A stretch of 5,896 nt of DNA from Neomoorella mulderi (GTDB lineage: Bacteria > Bacillota > DSM-521 > Neomoorellales > Neomoorellaceae): positions 1 to 5,896 of the forward strand of contig DRZV01000045.1 of the NCBI GenBank assembly GCA_011375465.1, in the 5' to 3' direction. Below, piece after piece: positions 1-5,896 of the stretch (positions are counted from its first letter, which is position 1; every line of letters begins with the position of its first letter). A model generated the notes under the pieces. That model made no database searches, was not told where the DNA came from, and was given only the letters and a program-made list of their open reading frames with translations. The position numbers and the translations under genes are program-made.

Positions 1-7
1 ACCTAAA

Positions 8-1182
8 ATGGTTAACAATTATATGGAAAAGTTCTGGGAAGATATCTTAAAAGAGCGGGAAAGCCGCAACCTAAAACGGACCCTCAGGCGCTTTATACCC
101 TTGGGGCCCACTCGGGGCTTCATGGGAGGGAAAAACATTTTGCTCTTTTGTACCAATAATTATCTGGGCCTTACCCACCATCCCAGGGTCATATCCGCAG
201 TGCTGGAAGCTGCCCAAAAATGGGGGACAGGTGCCGGTTCTTCCCCCCTGATAAGCGGTTACACCCAATTGCATGAAGAGCTGTGTGAAGGCCTGGCCCG
301 CTTTAAAGGCACAGAAGCAGCCCTCCTCTTCCCCTCCGGGTATGGCGCCAATGTGGGCCTCATATCTTCCCTGGCAGGGCCTGAAGATGTAGTATTTGCC
401 GACCGGCTCATCCACGCCTCCCTTTTAGACGGGGTCAGGCTGAGTGGGGCTAAGCTCGTCCGTTTTCGCCACAATGATATAGACCATCTGGAAAAACTTC
501 TTACCCACCACAAGGGAAGGAGGAGGCTTTTGGTCACCGAGGGGGTATTTTCCATGGAAGGGGATTGCGCCCCCCTGGCGCAACTGGCCGCCTTAGCCCG
601 GGAAAAAGACCTGCTCCTGGTGGTGGACGATGCCCACGGTACAGGGGTCCTGGGACCCCAGGGGAGGGGAACTTTGGCAGACCAGAAGGTAGAGCCAGCT
701 GGAATAGTTATTACCGGAACCCTATCTAAAGCTCTGGCCTCGGTGGGGGGATTCGTAGCTGGAGACAGGAACTTGATAAGCTTTTTGGTGAATAAATCCC
801 GGTCCTTCATCTTCTCCACCTCCCCTCCCCCCCAGCGGTGGCCGCAGCCCTGGCTGCCCTCAAGTTGCTGGAAGAAGACCCGCTTCCCTTGAGGCTCTTA
901 AGGGCCAATATGGACCTCCTGGCCCGGGGGTTAAGGGACTTGGGCCTTCCATGCACAGGAGAAACCCCTATTTTTCCCATAATTTTGGGATCAGAAGAAT
1001 CTGCCTTAAAGGCTTCCAGTCTTCTCTACGACCGAGGGTTTTATGTACCCGCCATAAGGCCCCCCACAGTGCCTCCAGGCACATGTCGCTTGAGGATCTC
1101 TGTAAGTGCATCCCACAGTCCGGAAGAGATAAGGGACCTGCTCAAATCCCTGAAAGGAGTTGTGAGGGAGCTGAAATGTTGA
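8..1182 (+). CDS. bioF: 8-amino-7-oxononanoate synthase (BioF), reading frame broken once
   Basis: PLP-dependent condensation of pimeloyl-ACP (or -CoA) with L-alanine, giving 8-amino-7-oxononanoate and CO2; first ring-building step, cytosolic. The N-terminal part (8 to about 831) shows the alpha-oxoamine synthase signature: NNYLGL (50-55), GTGAGSSPLISGY (73-85), SGYGAN (110-115), VTEGVFSMEGD (176-186), VVDDAHGTG with Asp207 and His210, and GTLSKALASVGGF with PLP-Lys241. The C-terminal part is in another frame (about 832-1182), beginning AVAAALAAL and containing TPIFPII and the family signature RPPTVPPGTCRLRIS. The frames meet at a run of seven C (827-833); adding one C, or removing two, restores about 390 residues, the normal BioF length. 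Start: ATG at 8 is the first visible; ATG at 23 is an alternative without a Shine-Dalgarno, and the frame is open to the window edge, so an earlier start cannot be excluded. Identity is certain; whether it is functional is open. Confidence 0.93.
1164..1170 (+). promoter_or_regulatory. Ribosome binding site of bioD
   Basis: GAGGGAG lies 5 nt before the ATG at 1176, inside the last codons of bioF. It decides the bioD start: the open frame runs back much further (to about 951), but those extra residues do not belong to BioD and overlap bioF. Confidence 0.7.
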
Positions 1183-1880
1183 AACTGCCCTCTATTTTTG
1201 TAACCGGTACCGACACCGGGGTGGGCAAAACAGTGGTGAGCGCGCTTTTGGGGCTCATCTACCGCCACCTGGGGGTGAAAACCGCCTACTTCAAACCCGT
1301 AGCCACTGGAGGGGATGGGGATCCCCGGTTCGTAGCCTCCATCTTGGGGTTGGCGGAACCTTTGGAACGCCTCTGCCCTTACGTCTTTACCCAGCCCTGC
1401 TCCCCCCATCTGGCGTCCAGGCTGGAGGGGAAGCCCATAGAGATGGCGGTTATCCTGGAGAGCTATACCTACCTTTCGCAAAAGTACCAGGCTATAATCG
1501 TGGAAGGGGCAGGGGGCTTGCTGGTGCCCTTAGGGTCGGGGAGATTTATAAGCCATCTGGTGCAGGACTTATCCCTCCCCCTATTGGTGGTGGCCAGGCC
1601 TGGCCTGGGGACCCTAAACCACACCCTCCTCACTTTGGCCGTGGCCGGGGTACAAGGATTAAAGGTGGCGGGAGTGATTATAAACCGCTATCCCTCCCTG
1701 CCCGATCCAGCCACGAAGGACAATCCCGGGACCATAGCTGAGCTCAGCGGCTCCCCCGTACTGGCGCTGGTCCCGGAAATGGCAGAATCAAACCTAGATA
1801 TCCTGCAGCTGGAAAAGGCGGCCCAGGATATCCTCCGCTCTCACGGCCATTTAATAGAACATCTTAAAAAATTTGCCTGA
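1176..1880 (+). CDS. bioD: Dethiobiotin synthetase (BioD)
   Basis: ATP-dependent carboxylation and ring closure of 7,8-diaminopelargonic acid to dethiobiotin; cytosolic, normally a homodimer. 234 residues, the usual family length. Visible motifs are the P-loop GTDTGVGKT (11-19) close to the N-terminus, FKPVATG with Lys40 (a catalytic Lys in this family), EGAGGLLVP (110-118) for the Mg/substrate site, RPGLGTLNHTLLT (141-153), and GVIINRYP (166-173), the nucleotide-base region. The frame is intact. The ATG at 1176 is chosen because it puts the P-loop at the expected distance from the start and follows a good Shine-Dalgarno. The gene overlaps the bioF stop (1180-1182) by 7 nt, so translation is probably coupled. 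Only 23 nt separate it from bioA. Confidence 0.96.
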   Translation: MLKLPSIFVTGTDTGVGKTVVSALLGLIYRHLGVKTAYFKPVATGGDGDPRFVASILGLAEPLERLCPYVFTQPCSPHLASRLEGKPIEMAVILESYTYLSQKYQAIIVEGAGGLLVPLGSGRFISHLVQDLSLPLLVVARPGLGTLNHTLLTLAVAGVQGLKVAGVIINRYPSLPDPATKDNPGTIAELSGSPVLALVPEMAESNLDILQLEKAAQDILRSHGHLIEHLKKFA

Positions 1881-1890
1881 AAATCTGGTC

Positions 1891-1898
1891 AAGGAGGT
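1891..1898 (+). promoter_or_regulatory. Ribosome binding site of bioA
   Basis: AAGGAGGT, a near-perfect anti-SD match, ends 5 nt before the ATG at 1904 in the 23-nt bioD-bioA gap. It fixes the bioA start. Confidence 0.85.
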
Positions 1899-1903
1899 CT
1901 CAT

Positions 1904-3277
1904 ATGCTGCCCCAAACCCCCGAAGAAATAGAACAGATCAAAAAGTGGGATAAAACCCTCATCTGGCATCCCTTTACCCAGATGAAAGAATACGAACAGG
2001 AAGATGCGCCCGTAATAGCCGCAGGGGAGGGGTGCTACCTGATAGATATTCAGGGGCGCCGGTATCTGGACGGAGTAAGCTCCTTATGGGCCAACCTCCA
2101 CGGACACCGGGTGCCTGCCCTGGATGAGGCCATACGGGAACAACTAAAATATATCGCCCATTCCACCCTGCTGGGTATAGGAAATGTGCCTTCCGTCAGG
2201 CTGGCGGCCCGGCTGATAGAAATGGCTCCGCCAGGGCTGACCCGGGTATTCTACTCTGATAACGGATCCACAGGGGTGGAAATAGCCCTAAAAATAGCCT
2301 TTCAGTATTGGCAGAATCTCGGAAAAAACACTAAAAAACGCTTTCTATCTTTTTATAACGCTTACCACGGGGATACCCTGGGGGCAGTGGGAGCGGGAGG
2401 GATAGATCTCTTCCATCGGATTTATGGTCCCCTGGTGGTACCTTCCCTGAAGGTCCCCAGCGCCTACTGCTACCGCTGCCCCTACGGCCAAGACCCCCGC
2501 TCTTGTTCCCAGGATTGCTTCTCGGCGGTAGAAAGGATAATCAAAGAAAAACATGAAGAGCTGGCAGCGGTCATAATAGAACCGCTGGTACAGGCCGCTG
2601 CGGGAATGATCCTATGGCCCCGGGGGTTCCTTTCCCATCTTGAGAACCTGTGCCGCCGCTATTCGGTTCTCCTCATAGCGGACGAGGTGGCCACCGGCTT
2701 TGGCCGGACCGGAAAAATGTTTGCCTGTCAACATGAGGAAGTGACCCCCGACCTGATGGTTTTGGCCAAGGGTATAACCGGGGGCTATCTGCCCTTGGCA
2801 GCTACCCTGGTCAAAGAGGAAATTTACCAGGCCTTTTATGCTGATTACAAAGAAAACAAGACTTTCTATCACGGCCACACCTACACGGGAAATCCCCTGG
2901 CCTGCGCCGTGGCCCTGGCGAACCTCCAACTCTTAGAAGAAAATCGGGTATTGGAAAAATTAGGGCCGAAGATGGAACTTCTGTCCTATCTTTTGCAGGA
3001 AATCCAAAAAGAAGAACATGTGGGAGAGGTGAGGCAGGCGGGCTTCATGGTGGGTATAGAGCTGGTAAAAGATAAAGATACCAAGGAACCCTACCCCTGG
3101 GAACAGCGCCTAGGGCACAAAGTTATCCTCAAGGCCAGGGAAAAGGGGGTCATCATCCGCCCCTTGGGGGACGTGGTGGTGCTGATGCCCCCGTTAGTTA
3201 TCACGGAGCAGGAGCTCATATTCCTCTGCCAGGCGGTGAAAGAGAGCATCCAGGAGGTCACCAGCCGATGGAGTTAA
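1904..3277 (+). CDS. bioA: 7,8-diaminononanoate aminotransferase (BioA), Bacillus-like
   Basis: Class III PLP aminotransferase converting 8-amino-7-oxononanoate to 7,8-diaminopelargonate; cytosolic. 457 intact residues. Motifs: WHPFTQMKEY (21-30) typical of BioA N-termini, SDNGSTGVEIALK (118-130) for PLP phosphate, YNAYHGDTLGA (151-161), DEVATGFGRTGKMFAC with PLP-binding Asp260, AKGITGGYLPLAAT with Schiff-base Lys289, HGHTYTGNPLACAVA (324-338), and RPLGDVVVLMPPL (419-431). From memory, several of these stretches (KTFYHGH.YTGN, TKEPYP, RPLGDV) closely match the Bacillus subtilis enzyme, which uses L-lysine rather than S-adenosylmethionine as amino donor; the donor here is therefore inferred, not shown. 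Four cysteines cluster at C189, C192, C201 and C205. The stop overlaps the start of the next gene by 10 nt. Confidence 0.96.
   Translation: MLPQTPEEIEQIKKWDKTLIWHPFTQMKEYEQEDAPVIAAGEGCYLIDIQGRRYLDGVSSLWANLHGHRVPALDEAIREQLKYIAHSTLLGIGNVPSVRLAARLIEMAPPGLTRVFYSDNGSTGVEIALKIAFQYWQNLGKNTKKRFLSFYNAYHGDTLGAVGAGGIDLFHRIYGPLVVPSLKVPSAYCYRCPYGQDPRSCSQDCFSAVERIIKEKHEELAAVIIEPLVQAAAGMILWPRGFLSHLENLCRRYSVLLIADEVATGFGRTGKMFACQHEEVTPDLMVLAKGITGGYLPLAATLVKEEIYQAFYADYKENKTFYHGHTYTGNPLACAVALANLQLLEENRVLEKLGPKMELLSYLLQEIQKEEHVGEVRQAGFMVGIELVKDKDTKEPYPWEQRLGHKVILKAREKGVIIRPLGDVVVLMPPLVITEQELIFLCQAVKESIQEVTSRWS
3252..3258 (+). promoter_or_regulatory. Ribosome binding site of the bioH-like hydrolase
   Basis: AGGAGGT lies 9 nt before the ATG at 3268, within the last codons of bioA. 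It supports that ATG as the start and suggests translational coupling with bioA. Confidence 0.8.
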
Positions 3278-3927
3278 AAATTAGCCGCGTGTATATGGCC
3301 GGCGCCCCGGCCCTCCAGCTCTCCCCTATCCAGGCGAAGGGCCGGGGGGCGGTATTTCACGGCTACGGCAGCCATAAAGGGGAGGTCCTGGGTTTGGCCC
3401 TTACCTTGGCCTTGGCCAGCATAGAGACCTTTGTGCCCGACTTGCCGGGGCACGGCGAAAATCTAGAGCTTCTTACTGGGGAAAACCTGATCCAATGGTG
3501 CCGAAGCCTCAGGGATATGGGAATATCCTGGGGTGTGGGACATAGTCTGGGAGGCAGGCTGGCGCTATACCTGGAAATCCCCCGGCTCTTCCTGATATCC
3601 CTCCCCACCAGGCCCTTCTTTGAGGGCTCCCGAAGGCAGATGGTGAAAATCCTCCGCCCTCGCTGGGTCAGGGAGGAAAGACCTCTAGAGGGATTGAGGG
3701 ACTCTCTCGCCCTTCTCCCCTTAAAATGGCCTGCGCAGGGCACATTGCTGGTAGCCCAGGGGGATCTGCAAACCTGCAGGGAAGCGGCCAAACAGGCCAG
3801 GGAGCAGGGATGGGAGGTAAAAGAAATCAGAGCTACGGATCACCTGAATATCATCCAGGCGCCGGCCACATACCGCCATCTGGAATTTTTCTGCAGGGAG
3901 GCGCATAAACATGGTTTTTCCTTTTGA
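3268..3927 (+). CDS. Small alpha/beta hydrolase, probable pimeloyl-ACP methyl ester esterase (BioH role)
   Basis: 219-residue alpha/beta hydrolase. HGYG (31-34) forms the oxyanion-side turn after strand 3, VPDLPGHG (56-63) is the usual strand-4 motif, and GHSLGG (91-96) is the nucleophile elbow with Ser93. Asp166 in AQGDLQT and His192 in ATDHLNI are at the expected acid and base positions. No signal peptide or membrane segment is visible, so it is probably cytosolic. Its place between bioA and bioC implies that it removes the methyl group BioC adds, making pimeloyl-ACP; that is inference from context plus fold. It is shorter than Escherichia coli BioH (256 residues), with only about 50 residues between strand 6 and the acid for a cap domain. 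Its size resembles BioG, but the nucleophile motif is the classical GHSLGG. No symbol is given because several unrelated esterases fill this role. It overlaps bioA by 10 nt and bioC by 17 nt. Confidence 0.85.
   Translation: MELKISRVYMAGAPALQLSPIQAKGRGAVFHGYGSHKGEVLGLALTLALASIETFVPDLPGHGENLELLTGENLIQWCRSLRDMGISWGVGHSLGGRLALYLEIPRLFLISLPTRPFFEGSRRQMVKILRPRWVREERPLEGLRDSLALLPLKWPAQGTLLVAQGDLQTCREAAKQAREQGWEVKEIRATDHLNIIQAPATYRHLEFFCREAHKHGFSF
3895..3901 (+). promoter_or_regulatory. Ribosome binding site of bioC
   Basis: AGGGAGG lies 9 nt before the ATG at 3911, inside the end of the hydrolase gene. It supports this start, which overlaps the hydrolase by 17 nt. Confidence 0.75.
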
Positions 3928-4648
3928 AAAATGGGCCTCGCTCTACTCCTCCCCTTTTAATGAGCAATTTTATCAGGACATTGCCGCAACCCTCCTGGGG
4001 AAAATAAAGGGTCATCCCCGCAGCATACTGGAAGTGGGAGCGGGGACCGGGGCAGCCACCGAACTCTTGCAGCGCCGCTATCCTGAAGCCTCGATTATAG
4101 CCACTGAGCCTGTAGAAGAAATGTTGAAATACTGTCAAAAGCGCGCCCTGCCCGGAGTCCGCCTTCTCCCCCTTTCTGCAGGAGAGTTAGCATTTTTGGG
4201 CAGCAGGTTTGACCTCGTGTTGGGAAATATATGCTACCACTGGTTCCCCCGAGGAACTTTAAAAATTCTCAGAGATATCTTGGCCCCCCAGGGTCAGCTG
4301 GCCCTATCTATACCTATCCAAGTTCGGGAGAAAGCAGATGGCAATTTGATTCTCCTGGAGGTGGCCCGGAAGATCAAGGGGGTAAACCGACCCGGAAAAT
4401 TGAAGACCTTAGCCCAGCTACGGCGAGAGTTCTCCCCCCTGTTCTCCAGCCTCTGGATAGAAGCCCATTCGGTGGAAGAAAGCCATCCCCCTGAACGCTT
4501 AACCCTGCTGCTGCGGGTGAGGGGCAGCTTTCATTTTCTCTTTGGGGAGAAGGGGGCTGAGGCTGAAAAAATGTTCCTGGAAATGGCCTCTGCCCATAAG
4601 CAGATAAATTTCAGATGGAATTTCGCCTTGGTGGTGGCCCGGCCATGA
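3911..4648 (+). CDS. bioC: Malonyl-ACP O-methyltransferase (BioC)
   Basis: Class I SAM-dependent methyltransferase. In the pathway it caps the free carboxyl of malonyl-ACP so that the fatty acid synthase accepts it as a primer. 245 intact residues. Visible are motif I ILEVGAGTGAATELL (39-53), the acidic residue at the end of strand 2 (Glu66 in IATEP), the strand-4 region FDLVLGNICYHWF (100-112), and the following helix and strand LRDILAPQGQLALSIP (120-135), which matches the usual 'L.PGG.L..S.P' of BioC. The sequence NICYHW replaces the more usual NAALQW, so this is a divergent member. Identity rests on motif order, length and its position between the esterase-like gene and bioB; without that context only 'class I methyltransferase' would be safe. 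The last four bases overlap the bioB start as ATGA. Confidence 0.85.
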   Translation: MVFPFEKWASLYSSPFNEQFYQDIAATLLGKIKGHPRSILEVGAGTGAATELLQRRYPEASIIATEPVEEMLKYCQKRALPGVRLLPLSAGELAFLGSRFDLVLGNICYHWFPRGTLKILRDILAPQGQLALSIPIQVREKADGNLILLEVARKIKGVNRPGKLKTLAQLRREFSPLFSSLWIEAHSVEESHPPERLTLLLRVRGSFHFLFGEKGAEAEKMFLEMASAHKQINFRWNFALVVARP

Positions 4649-5549
4649 ATCCATGGAGGTTCTTAGGAGAAATCTTGGATAGAATCCTTTCAGGGGGAGA
4701 ACTTCAGGCCGAGGAGGCGGAAATCATTTTCTCCTTACCGGAAGAGTACACCCCCCTGATCCTGGCCTCAGCCCATTTGGTAAAATACAGGTTTCGAGGT
4801 GAAGGCGTGAGCCTCTGTTCCATCGTCAACGCCCGGGCCGGCAGATGCCCTGAAGATTGCCATTTCTGCGCCCAATCCCTTCATTACCAAACCCCTTCCC
4901 CCTCCTATCCCCTTTTATCAAAGGAAAAAATTCTGGAGAAGGCCGGGTTTGCCTATGAAAAGGGGATAAGGCGCTTCAGCCTGGTGACCAGCGGGCCCCG
5001 CCCTGGCGAGGACCTGCTCCAGATATGCCGCATCATAGAGCTTTTAAAGGAGAAACTGCCGGGTTTAAAAGTATGCGCCTCCCTGGGCCGCCTAGACAAA
5101 AAAGAAGCCCAGGCCCTGAAGGAAGCAGGCCTGGACCGCTATCACCACAATCTGGAATCTTCTCCCAGTTTCTTTCCTTGTATATGTAGCACCCATACCT
5201 TTGAGGAAAGGTGGGCTACCTGCTGCACAGCCCTGGAAGCGGGGTTGGAGCTCTGCAGCGGAGGGATAATCGGCATGGGGGAAAGCCCCGCCCAACGCTG
5301 GGAATTGGCCCTAAAGCTGAGGGAATTGCCCTTAGCCTCGGTACCGGTGAACATCCTCCATCCCATCCCCGGCCTGCCCTGCTCTACGCCGGGGGTCGGG
5401 AATTAAACCTCCGGGATACCCAGGCCCTGGGGCTGTGGGGAGGTGTGGACGGCATGATTACGGGAGATTACCTCACCACCTCGGGTCAGGCCATAGAGAA
5501 GGATCTCAGGATTATACAGGATATGGGTCTACAGTTTTCCCCCGTTTGA
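4645..5549 (+). pseudogene. bioB: Biotin synthase (BioB) with an internal out-of-frame deletion
   Basis: Radical SAM enzyme that inserts sulfur into dethiobiotin, the last pathway step. The first part (4645 to about 5379) shows CPEDCHFC (68-75), the CxxxCxxC that binds the SAM [4Fe-4S] cluster, then KVCASLG (C144), DRYHHNLE (164-171), ICSTHTFEER (180-189), LCSGGIIGMGE (C204) and VPVNILHPIPG (233-243). The second part, in another frame (to the TGA at 5547-5549), reads ALLYAGGRELNLRD and GDYLTTSGQ, the normal BioB C-terminus. In BioB, 32 residues usually separate the Gly of 'G-TPL' from the residue before 'GGRE' or 'AGRE'; here only 14 nt remain, so about 82 nt are missing. Restored length would be about 328 residues, typical of the family. 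As written, translation ends at a stop around 5404-5406. ATG 4645 is preferred over ATG 4615 because it forms an ATGA overlap with bioC and fits family length; its Shine-Dalgarno is weak (GGTGGTGG, 4630-4637). Confidence 0.9.
5367..5394. repeat. Inverted repeat around the bioB deletion junction
   Basis: CCCCGGC (5367-5373) and GCCGGGG (5388-5394) are perfect 7-bp inverted arms around a 14-nt loop. The loop is exactly the stretch where the bioB reading frame is lost. It is inside a gene, not followed by a T run, so it is not a terminator. Confidence 0.6.
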
Positions 5550-5622
5550 GGCCAGCCCCGGACCCGACGGTGGGAGCCGGAGGCCGGTCCAGTCCACCCG
5601 GGATAGAAGAAAAAGTTGCCAT

Positions 5623-5896
5623 TTAATCCTCTTCCCGGGATATCTCCGCGGATAGAGCTGTCAGGTCTATGGCCTTGCTGCCCAGATCCCTATCCAGGGC
5701 GAAGAGGGCCTGAGGGTGGTTCTGCATCCACTTCAGCTTTTCCACTATAGGTGACGAACCACTGGAGAAATATTTGGGAAGCTATATCCTTTTCTTCCAT
5801 AGACAGGAGCATCAGATGGTTTATTCTCCGGGTGACCTCCTTCTCATGCTCTAAAGCCGCTTCAAACACCTGCAAAGGGGATTCCCAGCTGGAGGG
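5623..5896 (-). pseudogene. ftn: Ferritin, C-terminal part only, with an internal out-of-frame deletion
   Basis: Non-haem iron-storage ferritin; normally a 24-subunit cytosolic shell that oxidises Fe(II) at a ferroxidase centre. The gene enters from the right edge, so its start and helices A to B are outside. From 5896 down to 5753 the frame reads 48 residues including PSSWESPL, ALEHEKEVTRRI (with the conserved His-Glu of helix C) and SQIFLQWFV of helix D. From 5748 down to the TAA at 5623-5625 another frame reads IVEKLKW, then QALFALDRDLGSK, the usual ferritin C-terminal helix, plus an extra acidic tail of about 16 residues. In Thermotoga and Escherichia coli ferritins 12 residues separate WFV/WYV from the I(V/L/I) of the last segment; here 4 nt remain, so about 32 nt, including the EQ-EEE ferroxidase residues, are missing. 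Convergent with bioB, with 73 nt between the stops. Confidence 0.82.

Noticed and set aside
1..7. Promoter or BirA operator before bioF
   Set aside because: Only seven bases precede the first ATG, so nothing upstream can be judged.
259..819. Long open frame on the - strand (186 codons) opposite bioF
   Set aside because: Lies entirely opposite a conserved gene; its predicted residues are Ser/Arg/Pro rich and resemble no family. It is a shadow of GC-rich third-position use.
951..1175. Upstream extension of bioD
   Set aside because: The frame is open, but the region encodes the conserved BioF C-terminal domain in another frame; a good SD and the P-loop position favour ATG 1176.
4615..4644. Earlier ATG for bioB
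   Set aside because: No Shine-Dalgarno and ten extra residues that are not BioB-like; the ATGA overlap at 4645 is more typical.
5560..5590. GGACC ... GGTCC hairpin between bioB and ferritin, a possible bidirectional terminator
   Set aside because: Only 5 to 6 bp with a large loop, and no T run follows it closely on either strand. The short T-rich stretch next to the ferritin stop (about 5608-5615 on the - strand) lacks a preceding hairpin.
5435..5626. Small + strand open frame overlapping the end of bioB
   Set aside because: Out of frame with the conserved BioB C-terminus and without family features.
1..5896. CRISPR array, tRNA, rRNA, insertion sequence, attachment site or defence system
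   Set aside because: None was seen on reading either strand; almost all of the window is filled by biotin genes and the ferritin end.

Overview
The window is a compact biotin biosynthesis operon on the + strand, in the order bioF-bioD-bioA-(alpha/beta hydrolase, bioH-like)-bioC-bioB. At the right edge it meets the 3' end of a convergent ferritin gene on the - strand. The genes are packed head to tail: five of the six starts overlap or nearly touch the preceding stop, and bioD, bioA, bioH-like and bioC each have a strong purine-rich Shine-Dalgarno. The window opens a few bases before bioF, so the promoter, any BirA operator and any further upstream biotin gene are not visible.

Together the genes encode the BioC-BioH type of pathway. 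BioC would methylate malonyl-ACP so that fatty acid synthesis can extend it to pimeloyl-ACP methyl ester. The small hydrolase would remove the methyl group. BioF, BioA, BioD and BioB would then build the bicyclic ring. No bioW or bioI is seen.

Three of the seven genes have broken reading frames. bioF loses frame at a run of seven C (827-833). bioB has lost an internal stretch, about 82 nt by family spacing, near 5374-5387, inside a GC-rich inverted repeat. The ferritin gene has lost about 32 nt near 5749-5752, where the EQ-EEE ferroxidase residues should be. The four genes in the middle (bioD, bioA, hydrolase, bioC) are intact. This could be real gene decay or consensus/assembly error; the sequence alone cannot decide.

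Organism (inference): probably an anaerobic, moderately GC-rich Firmicute (Clostridia / Peptococcaceae / Moorella-like) or another deep-branching anaerobe. Reasons are the strong AGGAGG ribosome sites, frequent ATA (Ile) and AGG (Arg) codons, a BioA closely resembling the Bacillus lysine-dependent type, and a BioB with Ser at one usual cluster-Cys position and an extra Cys in the ICSTHT motif, as in BioBs of obligate anaerobes.
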